Source: Kribbella soli
GTDB taxonomy: Bacteria > Actinomycetota > Actinomycetes > Propionibacteriales > Kribbellaceae
Direction: 5' to 3'
Length of the DNA stretch: 64,000 nucleotides
Assembly: GCF_004331345.1 (NCBI RefSeq)
Contig: NZ_SJJZ01000003.1
Coordinates: 992,001 to 1,056,000 of the forward strand
Both the position numbers and the translations under genes were made by a program. This document shows, one piece after another, positions 1-14,065 of the stretch. The first letter of the stretch is position 1, and every line of letters starts with the position of its first letter. The notes beneath the pieces are model-generated. The model did no database searches. It was not told where the DNA came from and saw nothing but the letters and a program-made list of their open reading frames with translations.

Positions 1-4906
<4,906 letters not shown>

Positions 4907-5368
4907 GCCGATGCCACCACCAGCTGAGACTCGGGTACGACGGGACGCACGCACACGTCGGCAAGGAGCGTAGAGGCGCCGACCAGTTGGCGACCCACGG
5001 ACACGCGCCTCCCGAACTGGACGGAGCGGGTTCAGGGCAGACCCGCCTCACTTCACACCGAAAGCAGCCCCGTTTTCTGCCCGCCGGAACGATCCCGTAA
5101 CCGGGCGCACCCGGTATGTCATCGTGCCGACCGACAGCCGTGAACCCTACCAGCCGCAACCCGCCCTGGAGGAGTCCGTTCTCACCAGCCGATGGTTAAG
5201 AATTGCGCGACCACCGACATGGTTCCAACGAGTGACCGCGGGTTCCGATACGGCCCGTACGAAAGCCGGTCACTCGCACCGCGTCAGCGCCGTGGCGGTC
5301 CTGTGTCAGGACTCCCCGTAATCGTGAGTGACGTCGGACAAACAGCACTCGAATGAGGAGTACGTACC
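4907..5368. other. 462-bp divergent intergenic region
   Basis: This lies between the start of the polyketide synthase gene and the serine hydrolase gene. It should hold the promoters of both. I see no convincing coding frame. One nested inverted repeat (5229-5276) is the only clear structure; it is listed separately. Confidence 0.6.
5229..5276. repeat. Nested hairpin in divergent promoter region
   Basis: Arms CGAGTGACC (5229-5237) and GGTCACTCG (5268-5276) pair perfectly over 9 bp. Inside, CGGG pairs with CCCG (5239-5242 with 5254-5257) and CCG with CGG around a 3-nt loop. It lies about 90 bp before the serine hydrolase start. Confidence 0.6.
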
Positions 5369-6472
5369 ATGTCGATCCAGTCCCCTGCCGTGAACAGCAT
5401 CGAGCTGCAGAAGGCCGCCCAGGAGTTCGTCGACGCCGGGTTCGGCGGTCTCGAACTGCGGGTCCACGACGAGCACGGCGAGTGGGTCGGCACCGCCGGG
5501 ATCCGCGAACTCGGCAGCACCGAGGAACCGCCGGTGAACGGCCAGGTCCGGGTCGGCAGCGTCACCAAGACGTTCGTCTCGACCGTGGTGTTGCAACTGG
5601 TGGCCGAGGGCAAGCTCGAGCTGGACGGCGCAGTTGCCGGCCACCTGCCGCGGTTCGAGCTGGACCCGCGGATCACGGTGCGGATGCTGCTCGAACACAC
5701 CAGCGGTCTGTTCAACTACACGGGCGAGTACTACCCCGACGGCACCGTCGTCGCGGGCCTCCCGGCGACCGGCAAGGACTGGGCCGACAACCGGCTGCAG
5801 GGCTACACCCCGGACGCGCTGGTCGAGTTCGCGCTGGCCAAGCCGGCGCGGTTCGAGCCGGGCGCCGAATGGAGCTACGCGAACACCAACTACACGGTCG
5901 CCGCGCTGCTGATCGAGGCGGTCACCGGCCACACGTTCGTCGAGGAGCTGCAGACCCGCATCGTCGAGCCGCTCGGTCTGACGTGCACCGTGGAGCCGGG
6001 CGACCGGACGGACATCCCCGGGCCGCACTCGCACGGATACCTCTGTTATCAGGACGGCGACGAGTGGAAGGTCGTCGACGTCACCGAGCAGAACCCGTCG
6101 CTGCTCTTCGCCGCCGGCAGCATGCTCTCGACCACGCAGGACCTGCACAAGTTCATGTCAGCCCTGCAGAGCGGCAAGCTGCTGCCCGCCGAGTTGCTGA
6201 CCGAGATGCGTACGCCGCAGCCGAAGAGCGGACCGCTCAACTACGGCCTGGGCCTGTTCGCGCAGGACACCGGCACCGAAACCATCTACCACCACAACGG
6301 CAGCGCCCCCGGTGGCTACGGCGCCCTCATGTACAGCTCCGCCGACGGCACCAAAACCCTGACCGCCGCCATCACCATGGGAGACGCCGACATCGACCTG
6401 CTCCAGATCTTCCCCCCGACCCTCGAGCGCCTGGTGAACGCGGTGTTCAGCGAGCCAAGCTCTTCCCTGTAG
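5369..6472 (+). CDS. Serine hydrolase of the class C beta-lactamase / D-Ala-D-Ala peptidase family
   Basis: The 367-residue protein carries the three hallmarks of the family: S64-V-T-K67 (nucleophile and general base), Y170-A-N172, and H309-N-G311 in the place of the KTG box. Members hydrolyse D-amino-acid peptides, esters or beta-lactams by an acyl-enzyme route; the substrate here cannot be told. No signal peptide or membrane segment is visible, so a cytoplasmic esterase/peptidase is more likely than a true secreted beta-lactamase. The ATG is preceded by GAGGAG at a good distance. A strong hairpin sits 20 bp after the stop, so the gene is probably transcribed alone. Confidence 0.9.
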   Translation: MSIQSPAVNSIELQKAAQEFVDAGFGGLELRVHDEHGEWVGTAGIRELGSTEEPPVNGQVRVGSVTKTFVSTVVLQLVAEGKLELDGAVAGHLPRFELDPRITVRMLLEHTSGLFNYTGEYYPDGTVVAGLPATGKDWADNRLQGYTPDALVEFALAKPARFEPGAEWSYANTNYTVAALLIEAVTGHTFVEELQTRIVEPLGLTCTVEPGDRTDIPGPHSHGYLCYQDGDEWKVVDVTEQNPSLLFAAGSMLSTTQDLHKFMSALQSGKLLPAELLTEMRTPQPKSGPLNYGLGLFAQDTGTETIYHHNGSAPGGYGALMYSSADGTKTLTAAITMGDADIDLLQIFPPTLERLVNAVFSEPSSSL

Positions 6473-6492
6473 CCGATGGAACGCTTCGGGGT

Positions 6493-6540
6493 GGTTGGGG
6501 AGGATTTCTGCCCGATCCGGGTATGAAATCCTCCCCAACC
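6493..6540 (+). terminator. 16-bp stem hairpin after the serine hydrolase
   Basis: GGTTGGGGAGGATTTC (6493-6508) and its exact complement (6525-6540) flank a 16-nt loop that itself contains CCCG-ATC-CGGG. There is no T-run after it. Position right after a stop codon suggests a terminator; its nested shape is shared with 5229-5276 and 34654-34714. Confidence 0.6.
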
Positions 6541-6650
6541 TCGATCCGTCGCGGTCTCTTGCTGGTGGCTCGGGGCGGGCGCATGCTCGGGCTGACGCTA
6601 CTTAGGGCCGCGACTGTGGGAGGCGGCATGGACGAGTCACGGGCTGCGGA

Positions 6651-6848
6651 GTGCTGGTCGCCGTGACCACGCGGATCGCCCAGCAGGCGGGTGCCCTGCC
6701 GACGTGGGCGACCTGGGTGTCCTACGCGGTTGCCGTGCTGTGCCTGGCCGGCTTCTGGAGCGGCGGCATGGCGTCCGTGGCCTTCGCGCTGTGGCTCATC
6801 GGCGCCGTCATCGGGGTGCTGCACACGGCGCGGCGGCACACCGGGTGA
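6651..6848 (+). CDS. Possible small membrane protein, 65 aa
   Basis: Starting from GTG at 6651 (another GTG at 6663 is in frame), the frame codes two hydrophobic segments, roughly residues 18-36 and 41-58, separated by a short GG turn, and a basic C-terminus. I do not recognise a family. There is no strong ribosome binding site. The third-position GC bias and the two clean membrane segments support coding, but the short length leaves doubt. Confidence 0.4.
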   Translation: MLVAVTTRIAQQAGALPTWATWVSYAVAVLCLAGFWSGGMASVAFALWLIGAVIGVLHTARRHTG

Positions 6849-6890
6849 GATGATAAGGTCGGTCCGCTTGCTCCATAGGAGCGAAACTTC

Positions 6891-6911
6891 CCCGGCCCGT
6901 CGTTGGCCGGG
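6891..6911 (+). terminator. Short GC hairpin before the tRNA gene
   Basis: CCCGGCC (6891-6897) and GGCCGGG (6905-6911) pair over 7 bp with a 7-nt loop, followed by cttcgttt. It separates the upstream reading frame from the tRNA and may end transcription coming from the left. Confidence 0.5.
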
Positions 6912-6930
6912 CTTCGTTTGCCGTGGGCAT

Positions 6931-7007
6931 GGGCTGTTAGCTCAGTTGGTTAGAGCACCTCGTTTACACCGAGGGGGTCGGGGGTTCGAGTCCCTCACAG
7001 CCCACCA
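6931..7007 (+). tRNA. tRNA-Val, anticodon TAC
   Basis: All arms are present: acceptor GGGCTGT pairs with ACAGCCC, the D-arm is GCTC...GAGC, the anticodon stem CCTCG/CGAGG holds the 7-base loop TTTACAC with anticodon TAC at positions 34-36, and the T-arm contains TTCGAGT. The 3' CCA (7005-7007) is encoded. It reads GUA and other valine codons. No integrase or partial tRNA copy is nearby, so it is not an occupied attachment site within this window. Confidence 0.95.
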
Positions 7008-7038
7008 CAACGCGCCTCGCGCGCCCCTGGCCGGAGTT

Positions 7039-7497
7039 CTACGTGAGACTCGCCAGGGCCTTCGCGTAGTCGTCGGGGTTGCGGGCTTCGGGGATCGGGT
7101 TGACGACGGACCAGCGCACGATCCCGGACCGGTCCACCACGAAAGTGCCGCGGAGGGCGCAGCCGCGGTCGGGGGCGAAGACGCCGTACGACGTGGCGAT
7201 GGCGCCGTGGGGCCAGAAGTCGGTGAGGAGGCTGAAGTCGAGGTGTTCGGCGTCGGCGTAGGCCCGGAGGGTGAACATCGGGTCGCACGAGATCGCCAGG
7301 AATTCGGCGGCGGCGAGCAACGACGGGCGGTCCCGTAGCGCGGCCAGTTCGCTGGTGCAGACCTGGCTGAACGCGTACGGGTAGAAAACCAGTACGACGT
7401 CCCGCCGGCCGGCGTAGTCGCTCAGCCGGATCGGTTCGCCGTACTGGTTCTGCGTCTCGAAGTCGGGGGCCCGGCTGCCGACAGCCGGGAGGCTCAC
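7039..7497 (-). CDS. ahpE: Peroxiredoxin, AhpE family
   Basis: This 152-residue thioredoxin-fold peroxidase reduces hydrogen peroxide and organic hydroperoxides. The peroxidatic cysteine is C47 in the pattern P40-x3-S44-x2-C47, matching the family signature with Ser in place of Thr. The protein has the usual length for AhpE and no extra domain. Its start overlaps the stop of the upstream DUF3052 gene by 4 bp (7494-7497), so the two are translationally coupled. In M. tuberculosis ahpE (Rv2238c) sits in the same place beside aceE, which supports the name. Confidence 0.9.
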   Translation of the reverse strand: MSLPAVGSRAPDFETQNQYGEPIRLSDYAGRRDVVLVFYPYAFSQVCTSELAALRDRPSLLAAAEFLAISCDPMFTLRAYADAEHLDFSLLTDFWPHGAIATSYGVFAPDRGCALRGTFVVDRSGIVRWSVVNPIPEARNPDDYAKALASLT

Positions 7498-7937
7498 CCC
7501 CGGCGGCCGGACTTCGGAACCACCAGCTTGGTGGCGGACCAGTCGTCGGTCACGCTCAGGGTGCTGGTCGTCGCCAGGCCCGCGACCGGCGCGGCCTCGG
7601 TGATGTCGCTGGTCTCGACGTAGCCGTCGCGGCCGACCTTCGGGGTCAGCAGCCAGACCACTCCACCGGCCTTGAGGTCGGTCAGGATGTCGAAGAACGC
7701 GTCGACCAGGTCGCCGTCGTCCTCACGGAACCAGAGCAGGACAACGTCGACGACTTCGTCGGTGTCCTCGTCGACGAAGGCTTCGCCGGTGATTTCCCGG
7801 ATCGCATCGCGGAACTCGTCGTCGCAGTCATCGTCGTACCCGATCTCCTGGACGACCCAGCCGGCCTCCAGGCCGAGCCGGGAGGCCATGTTCGGCACTC
7901 CGCTCTTGCCGTCCGCGTGGTCCGCGGTCGCGCTCAC
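7494..7937 (-). CDS. DUF3052 family protein
   Basis: A 147-residue acidic, cytoplasmic protein of unknown function, found throughout Actinomycetota next to aceE (the counterpart in M. tuberculosis is in the Rv2239c-Rv2240c area). Visible features are a central run of acidic residues (DDDCDDEF) and a hydrophobic core segment VVDVVLLWFRE followed by a Gly-rich loop. GTG at 7937 is chosen as the start because GGAGGAGG precedes it by about 5 bp; longer frames upstream have no such site. It is the first gene of a two-gene operon with ahpE and is divergent from aceE. Confidence 0.85.
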   Translation of the reverse strand: MSATADHADGKSGVPNMASRLGLEAGWVVQEIGYDDDCDDEFRDAIREITGEAFVDEDTDEVVDVVLLWFREDDGDLVDAFFDILTDLKAGGVVWLLTPKVGRDGYVETSDITEAAPVAGLATTSTLSVTDDWSATKLVVPKSGRRG

Positions 7938-8203
7938 GTGTCCTCCTCCGTGGTCCCCGCTTACCCGGGGGTAGGTGTCAGTAGCCTGCTGCTCAGCGAT
8001 AGTCCATCGTGACGTACCGCGTCGCGCAAGTATGCACCAGGGTTCCGTGACGTGTCCGGTATGCGCGTGGCGGGTACGAGGCGTGTCCGCTGAGATCTGG
8101 TCCGGTCGGCTGGAATCGGGCCGGAAAGGAAGGCGAAGTAGAACGCATACCGAACAGGTGACAGGATTGCGATGAAGACAACCAGAGAGAACGGCAGGAC
8201 ACC

Positions 8204-10975
8204 GTGGCTTCCGGACACGAACCACCAGCCATCATCACCGAGGGGATGCCCACCCAGCTCCCCGACATCGACCCCGACGAGACACGGGAGTGGGTCGAAT
8301 CGCTCGACGCGGTCCTGGACGAACGGGGCAAGGCGCGAGCGCGCTACCTGATGCTCAAGCTGATCGAGCGCGCCCGGGAGCGACAGGTCGGCGTGCCCGC
8401 ACTGCGGAGCACCGACTACATCAACTCGATCCCGCCCGAGCGTGAGCCCTGGTTCCCCGGCGACGAGCACATCGAGCGCCGGATCCGCGCCTTCATCCGC
8501 TGGAACGCCGCGGTGATGGTGAGCAAGGCCAACCGCAAGGGCCTGGAGGTCGGCGGTCACATCGCCACCTACCAGTCGGCCGCCAGCCTGTACGAGGTTG
8601 GCTTCAACCACTTCTTCCGTGGCAAGGACCACCCCGGCGGCGGCGACCAGATCTTCATCCAGGGTCACGCCTCCCCCGGGATGTACGCGCGTGCCTTCCT
8701 CGAGGGCCGGCTGACGACCGACGACCTGGACGGCTTCCGCCAGGAGGTGTCGCGCGGCCCGCACAAGGGCCTGTCGTCGTACCCGCACCCGCGGCTGATG
8801 CCGGACTTCTGGGAGTTTCCGACCGTCTCGATGGGTCTGGCCGCGCTGAACTCGATCTACCAGGCGCGCTTCAACCGGTACCTGCACCACCGCGGTATCA
8901 AGGACACCAGCCAGCAACACGTCTGGGCGTTCCTCGGTGACGGCGAGATGGGTGAGCCGGAGTCGCTCGGCGCGATCGGCCTGGCCGCGCGCGAGGAGCT
9001 CGACAACCTCACCTTCGTCATCAACTGCAACCTGCAGCAGCTGGACGGACCGGTCCGCGGCAACGGCAAGGTCATCCAGGAGCTGGAGGCGTTCTTCCGC
9101 GGCGCCGGCTGGAACGTCATCAAGGTGATCTGGGGCCGCGAGTGGGACAACCTGCTGGCCCAGGACCACGACGGCGCGCTGGTGAACAAGATGAACACCA
9201 CGCCCGACGGTCAGTTCCAGACGTACTCCGTCGAGTCCGGTGAGTACATCCGGAACAACTTCTTCGGCGGCGACCAGCGGCTCCAGCAGATGGTCAGCAA
9301 CCTGTCCGACGAGGATCTGCGCAAGCTCCCCCGCGGCGGTCACGACTACCGCAAGGTGTACGCCGCGTTCAAGAGCGCGACCGAGCACGTCGGGCAGCCG
9401 ACCGTGATCCTGGCCCAGACCATCAAGGGCTGGACGATCGAGGCGCTGGAGGGCCGCAACGCGACCCACCAGATGAAGAAGCTGACCTCGGACGACCTGA
9501 AGGCGTTCCGGGACCGGCTGTACCTGCCGATCGACGACTCCGCGCTCGAGGACGCCTACAACCCGCCGTACTTCCACCCCGGCACCGACTCGCCGGAGTA
9601 CCAGTACATGATGGACCGGCGCAAGCAGCTCGGCGGTTCGCTGCCGCAGCGGCGGGTGGCGCCGAAGACGTCGCTCAAGCTGCCTGGTGACGACGTCTAC
9701 AAGCCGTTGTCCAAGGGCAACCACCAGCCGGTCGCCACCACGATGGCGCTGGTCCGGCTGTTCCGCGACCTGATGAAGGACCCGGAGATCGGCGACCGGA
9801 TCGTCCCGATCGCCCCGGACGAGTACCGCACGTTCGGGATGGACTCGATGTTCCCGACGGCCAAGATCTACAACCCGCACGGTCAGACCTACGAGGCCGT
9901 CGACCGCAACCTGCTGCTGTCCTACAAGGAGTCCGAGCAGGGCCAGCTGCTGCACGAGGGCATCAGCGAGGCCGGCGCGATGGGCTCGATGATCGCGGCC
10001 GGTACGGCGTACGCGACGCACGGCGAGCCGATGATCCCGTTCTACATCTTCTACTCGATGTTCGGGTTCCAGCGGACCGGTGACTCGCTCTGGGCGTTCG
10101 GCGACCAGCTCGGCCGGGGCTTCCTGGTCGGCGCGACGGCCGGCCGTACGACGCTGACCGGTGAGGGACTGCAGCACGCGGACGGTCACTCGCCGCTGCT
10201 CGCCTCCACCAACCCGGCGGCGGTGCACTACGACCCGGGCTTCGCCTACGAGGTTGCGTACATCGTCAAGGACGGCCTGCGCCGGATGTACGGGTACGGC
10301 CTGGACAAGGACAAGCCGTTCGGTGAGGACGTCTTCTACTACCTCACCGTGTACAACGAGCCTGTCTTCCAGCCGGCGGAGCCGGAGAACCTCGACGTCG
10401 CGGGGCTGCTCAAGGGCATGTACCGCTTCGACGAGTACCAGACCGCCGAGGGTGACGACGTACCGCGGGTGCAGCTGCTCGGGTCCGGTGTCGCGCTGCC
10501 GTGGGTGCGGAAGGCCCAGCAGATCCTCGCGGAGGAGTACTCCGTGGCCGCGGACATCTGGTCCGTGACCTCGTGGAACGAACTGCGCCGGGACGCCGTC
10601 GCCGCCGAGCAGCACAACCTGCTGCACCCGGAGGAGCCGGAGCAGGTGCCGTTCATCACCGAGCAGCTGAAGGACACCAAGGGTCCGGTCGTTGCGGTCA
10701 GCGACTTCATGCGCGCGGTGCAGGACCAGATCTCCCGCTGGGTGCCGAACGACTACACGTCGCTCGGGACCGACGGCTGGGGCCTGGCCGACACCCGGGC
10801 CGCGGCCCGGCGCCACTTCCACGTGGACGCCGAGTCGATCGTCGTCGCCACGCTGGAGATCCTCGCCAAGCGCGGTGACGTGAAGCCGGAGGTCGCCGCC
10901 GAGGCGGCCCGCAAGTACCGCATCGACGACCCGACCGCGGTCGCCGGCGTCAAGCAGGAGGGCGCCGGGGCCTGA
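8204..10975 (+). CDS. aceE: Pyruvate dehydrogenase E1 component, homodimeric type
   Basis: At 923 residues this has the length of the single-chain E1 enzyme, which decarboxylates pyruvate with thiamine diphosphate and passes the acetyl group to lipoyl-E2 to form acetyl-CoA. The thiamine diphosphate motif begins at G245-D-G247 and ends near N275-x-N277. The central region and the C-terminal transketolase-like domain are complete, with no frameshift. The start is GTG at 8204; an in-frame ATG at 8246 would also give a normal protein. E2 and E3 are not in the window. A strong hairpin follows the stop. The enzyme supplies the acetyl-CoA that the downstream fab locus uses. Confidence 0.96.
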   Translation: MASGHEPPAIITEGMPTQLPDIDPDETREWVESLDAVLDERGKARARYLMLKLIERARERQVGVPALRSTDYINSIPPEREPWFPGDEHIERRIRAFIRWNAAVMVSKANRKGLEVGGHIATYQSAASLYEVGFNHFFRGKDHPGGGDQIFIQGHASPGMYARAFLEGRLTTDDLDGFRQEVSRGPHKGLSSYPHPRLMPDFWEFPTVSMGLAALNSIYQARFNRYLHHRGIKDTSQQHVWAFLGDGEMGEPESLGAIGLAAREELDNLTFVINCNLQQLDGPVRGNGKVIQELEAFFRGAGWNVIKVIWGREWDNLLAQDHDGALVNKMNTTPDGQFQTYSVESGEYIRNNFFGGDQRLQQMVSNLSDEDLRKLPRGGHDYRKVYAAFKSATEHVGQPTVILAQTIKGWTIEALEGRNATHQMKKLTSDDLKAFRDRLYLPIDDSALEDAYNPPYFHPGTDSPEYQYMMDRRKQLGGSLPQRRVAPKTSLKLPGDDVYKPLSKGNHQPVATTMALVRLFRDLMKDPEIGDRIVPIAPDEYRTFGMDSMFPTAKIYNPHGQTYEAVDRNLLLSYKESEQGQLLHEGISEAGAMGSMIAAGTAYATHGEPMIPFYIFYSMFGFQRTGDSLWAFGDQLGRGFLVGATAGRTTLTGEGLQHADGHSPLLASTNPAAVHYDPGFAYEVAYIVKDGLRRMYGYGLDKDKPFGEDVFYYLTVYNEPVFQPAEPENLDVAGLLKGMYRFDEYQTAEGDDVPRVQLLGSGVALPWVRKAQQILAEEYSVAADIWSVTSWNELRRDAVAAEQHNLLHPEEPEQVPFITEQLKDTKGPVVAVSDFMRAVQDQISRWVPNDYTSLGTDGWGLADTRAAARRHFHVDAESIVVATLEILAKRGDVKPEVAAEAARKYRIDDPTAVAGVKQEGAGA

Positions 10976-10994
10976 CCCCGGTCCACCCGTCAAC

Positions 10995-11025
10995 GGGCCG
11001 CTCACCCCACCGGGGTGGGCGGCCC
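10995..11025 (+). terminator. Terminator hairpin after aceE
   Basis: GGGCCGCTCACCCC (10995-11008) pairs with GGGGTGGGCGGCCC (11012-11025) over 14 positions with one T-G pair and a 3-nt loop. It starts 19 bp after the aceE stop. Confidence 0.8.
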
Positions 11026-11090
11026 GCTGCGTTGCCTTCGGTTTGCTACGGTCGGCGCTGAGTGTTGTCGACCACGGGGAGTAGTTGAGC

Positions 11091-12566
11091 GTGTCCGGAA
11101 CGCAACAGGACGTTGCCGAGGAGAAGACATTCTTCGGGCATCCGCGTGGGTTGATGACGCTGTTCACCACCGAACTGTGGGAGCGGTTCAGCTACTACGG
11201 GATGCGGGCGATCCTGCTGCTGTACCTGACCGACCAGGCGCACGGTCTCGGTCTGGGTGAGTCGCTCGGGCAGGCTGTGGTGTCGATCTACGGCGCCTCG
11301 GTGTACCTGCTCTCGGTGCTCGGCGGCTGGTTCGCGGACCGCGTCTTCGGCGCCCGTCGCACCGTCCTGTACGGCGGTACCGTGATCGTCGCCGGCCATC
11401 TGTGTCTCGCGCTGCCGTCGACCGGTCCGGCGTACGCCGGGATCGCGCTGGTTGCCCTCGGCACCGGACTGCTGAAGCCGAACGTGTCGACGATGGTCGG
11501 CACGCTCTACGAGCAAGGTGATGCGCGGCGGGACTCGGCGTTCTCGATCTTCTACATGGGGATCAACATCGGGTCGTTCTCGGCGCCGTTCGTGGTCGGG
11601 TTCCTGCGTCGCGAGTTCGGGTTCCACGTCGCGTTCGCGGCGGCCGCGGTCGGGATGACACTCGCGCTGGTCGCGTACCTGCTCGGCCGGCGCACCCTGC
11701 ACGGCCGCGGTGACACCCCGCCGAACCCGCTGACCGCCGCCGACCGGCCGACGATGATCAAGGTCTCCGCCGCGGTCCTCGCGCTGCTCGCGGTGGTGTT
11801 CGCCTGGTCGGCCTGGCGATCCGGCGGCGTCGGCCCGAGGCCGGTCGTGGACGCGATATCGTACGTGTGCTTCCTGGCGCCGATCGCGTACTTCGTGATG
11901 CTGCTGCGGAGCCCGCTGGTCACACCGGTCGAACGGCAGCGGGTCCGTGCGTACATCCCGTTGTTCATCGCGGCGATGCTGTTCTTCATGCTGTTCGAAC
12001 AGGCCGCGACCACGCTGACGACGTTCGCCGCCGACCGGACGCAGCTGGAGCTGTTCGGCGTGGAGATCTCGCCGGAGTTCTTCCAGTCGGTGAACCCGTT
12101 CTCGATCATCGTGCTGGCGCCGGTGTTCGCGGTGATCTGGATCCGGCTCGGCGACCGCGGGCCGTCGATCGGGCAGAAGTTCGCGACCGGGCTGCTGCTG
12201 GCCGGCCTCTCGTTCGCGGTGATGGCGCTCGCCTCGTCGGTTGCCGGGGACAACCTTGCGTCACCGCTGTGGCTGGTCGCCGTGTACGTGATCCAGACGC
12301 TCGGCGAGCTGTTCCTCTCCCCCGTCGGCCTGGCCGCGACGACGGTCCTGGCGCCGCGGGCGTTCCTCAGCCAGATGATGGCGCTGTGGTTCCTGGCCCC
12401 GGCCGCGGGTCAGGCGATCACCGCCCAGCTCGTGCAGGCGACCGAGGACGCGTCGGACACCGCGTACTTCGGTGGCCTCGCGGTCGTGACGATCGTGGTC
12501 GCGTTCGTCGTCTTCGCGCTGGCGCCGTGGATCCGGCGGCACACCGACGTACGAGAAACGTCGTAG
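11091..12566 (+). CDS. Proton-dependent oligopeptide transporter (POT/PTR2 family)
   Basis: The integral membrane protein of about 491 residues imports di- and tripeptides with protons. The N-terminal signature ELWERFSYYGMRAILLLYL includes the ExxER proton-coupling motif of the first helix, and the GTGLLKPN motif of the fourth to fifth helix region is intact. About fourteen hydrophobic segments can be counted. GTG at 11091 is chosen because GGGGAG lies 9 bp before it; a TTG 6 bp upstream is too close to that site. The gene stands alone between the aceE terminator and the SemiSWEET-like gene. Confidence 0.9.
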   Translation: MSGTQQDVAEEKTFFGHPRGLMTLFTTELWERFSYYGMRAILLLYLTDQAHGLGLGESLGQAVVSIYGASVYLLSVLGGWFADRVFGARRTVLYGGTVIVAGHLCLALPSTGPAYAGIALVALGTGLLKPNVSTMVGTLYEQGDARRDSAFSIFYMGINIGSFSAPFVVGFLRREFGFHVAFAAAAVGMTLALVAYLLGRRTLHGRGDTPPNPLTAADRPTMIKVSAAVLALLAVVFAWSAWRSGGVGPRPVVDAISYVCFLAPIAYFVMLLRSPLVTPVERQRVRAYIPLFIAAMLFFMLFEQAATTLTTFAADRTQLELFGVEISPEFFQSVNPFSIIVLAPVFAVIWIRLGDRGPSIGQKFATGLLLAGLSFAVMALASSVAGDNLASPLWLVAVYVIQTLGELFLSPVGLAATTVLAPRAFLSQMMALWFLAPAAGQAITAQLVQATEDASDTAYFGGLAVVTIVVAFVVFALAPWIRRHTDVRETS

Positions 12567-12635
12567 TCGCGCCGTTCGCGAGTTGCGCATTCCGTCCGAC
12601 GCGGACGGCGGCCCGGCAGACCTAGCGTCAGTGAC

Positions 12636-12932
12636 ATGACTGGCGCAAGCGTTGCTCTTCTCGCGGGGACGATGTCCACCATCCTCTTCGCGTCGAGCGC
12701 GCTGCCGATGGTGATCCGGGCGATCCGGACCCGCGACCTCGCGTCGTACAGCCCGGCCAACCTGGTGCTGGCCAACGTCGGCAACGCCGTCCACTGCATC
12801 TACGTGGTGCACCTGCCGCCGGGACCGATCTGGTTCCTGCACGGCTTCTACGTCGTGACGTCCGCGCTGATGTTGCTGTGGTGGCTGCGCTTCCACGCTC
12901 CCCGGCGCGAAGTCAGGGAGGTTCTTTCATGA
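12636..12932 (+). CDS. SemiSWEET/PQ-loop-like small membrane protein
   Basis: A 98-residue protein with three likely membrane helices, the size of half a SWEET transporter. The segment SSALPMVIRAIRTRDLASYS resembles the PQ-loop pattern in which a Pro in helix one is followed by a basic loop and Ser/Tyr. Bacterial SemiSWEETs dimerise to move sugars; the canonical PQ pair is PM here, so the assignment is tentative. Its stop overlaps the next start (ATGA at 12929-12932), so it is co-translated with the flavin oxidoreductase. Confidence 0.65.
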   Translation: MTGASVALLAGTMSTILFASSALPMVIRAIRTRDLASYSPANLVLANVGNAVHCIYVVHLPPGPIWFLHGFYVVTSALMLLWWLRFHAPRREVREVLS

Positions 12933-14014
12933 ACACCATCATCATCGGCGCCGGCCAGGCCGGCCTCGCCACCGGCCACCACCTGCAACGGCTCGGGGAG
13001 CCGTTCACCATCCTCGACGGCAACGCCGTTGTCGGCGACCAGTGGCGCTCGCACTGGGACAGTCTGCGGCTCTACTCCCCCGCGAAGTACGACGGGCTTC
13101 CCGGCCTCCCGTTCCCGGGCGATCCGTGGCACTACCCGGGCAAGGACGAGGTGGCCGACTACCTCGCGTCGTACGCCGCTCACTTCGCGCTGCCGATCCG
13201 GCACAACACCCGGGTCGACCGGCTCGAACGCCGCGACGACCGGTGGATCGTCACCGTCGGGCGCGAGGAGCTCACAGCCGACAACATCGTCGTCGCGACC
13301 GGCACCTTCGGGCGTACGCCGTACCTCCCGGACTATGCGGTCGACCTGGACCCGGCGATCCGGCAGCTGCACTCGTCGGAGTACCAGCGGCCGGCGCAGC
13401 TCAAGGACGGGCCGGTGCTGGTCGTCGGCGGATCGCACTCCGGTACGGACGTCGCGTACGAGGTCGCCGAGACGCACGCGACCGTGCTGTGCGGCCGCGA
13501 CCCGGGGCAGATGCCGTTCAAGCCCGGACGTCCGGGGCAGAAGCTGTTCTGGCCGATCTTCCTGTTCGTCGGACGGCACGTCGTCACCCGCCGCTCGCCG
13601 ATCGGCAAGGTCGCGATGAAGGACCTGCGGTTCCACGGTGGCCCGATGATCCGGGTCAAGCGGGCGGACCTGCTGGCCCGCGGGGTCGAGCGGGTGGCCG
13701 ACCGGGTCGTCGGCGTCCAGGACGGTCGGCCGCTGCTGGCCGACGGGCGGGTGCTGGACGTGGCGAACGTGGTCTGGGCGACCGGGTTCCAGCAGGTCTT
13801 CGACTGGATCAAGGTCCCGGTGGTCGGCGCGGACGGCTGGCCGCGGGAGTACCGCGGGGTGGCCACGGACGCACCGGGGCTGTTCTTCTGCGGGCTGTGT
13901 TTCCAGTACGCCTTCAGTTCGATGGTCCTGCCCGGGGTCGGCCGGGACGCGGCGTACGTCGCACGGCGGATCGCAGCGCGCGCCGGCGCGGACCGGAGCC
14001 TTGCCGCCGCGTGA
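12929..14014 (+). CDS. Flavin-containing NAD(P)-dependent oxidoreductase (CzcO/FMO-like)
   Basis: The 361-residue protein has an FAD-binding Rossmann fold at its N-terminus (GAGQAGLATG) and a second dinucleotide-binding motif near residue 170 (VVGGSHSGTD), as in class B flavoprotein monooxygenases and the CzcO-like family. A WATGF motif near the C-terminal third (about residue 288) is typical of these enzymes. Substrate not predictable. ATG at 12929 sits in the 4-bp overlap with the preceding small membrane protein, and AGGGAGG precedes it. Confidence 0.85.
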   Translation: MNTIIIGAGQAGLATGHHLQRLGEPFTILDGNAVVGDQWRSHWDSLRLYSPAKYDGLPGLPFPGDPWHYPGKDEVADYLASYAAHFALPIRHNTRVDRLERRDDRWIVTVGREELTADNIVVATGTFGRTPYLPDYAVDLDPAIRQLHSSEYQRPAQLKDGPVLVVGGSHSGTDVAYEVAETHATVLCGRDPGQMPFKPGRPGQKLFWPIFLFVGRHVVTRRSPIGKVAMKDLRFHGGPMIRVKRADLLARGVERVADRVVGVQDGRPLLADGRVLDVANVVWATGFQQVFDWIKVPVVGADGWPREYRGVATDAPGLFFCGLCFQYAFSSMVLPGVGRDAAYVARRIAARAGADRSLAAA

Positions 14015-14065
14015 CCTGGCGGCGCATGCTCGCGAGTGAGCATGCACAGTGGTGTGGGGGCGTGA

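Noticed and set aside
6931..7007. tRNA-Val as an attachment site of an integrated element
   Set aside because: No integrase and no repeated tRNA 3' end is visible in the flanking sequence.
7961..11170. Minus-strand frame of 1,069 residues opposite aceE
   Set aside because: It is antisense to a full-length, well-conserved pyruvate dehydrogenase and has no recognisable motif.
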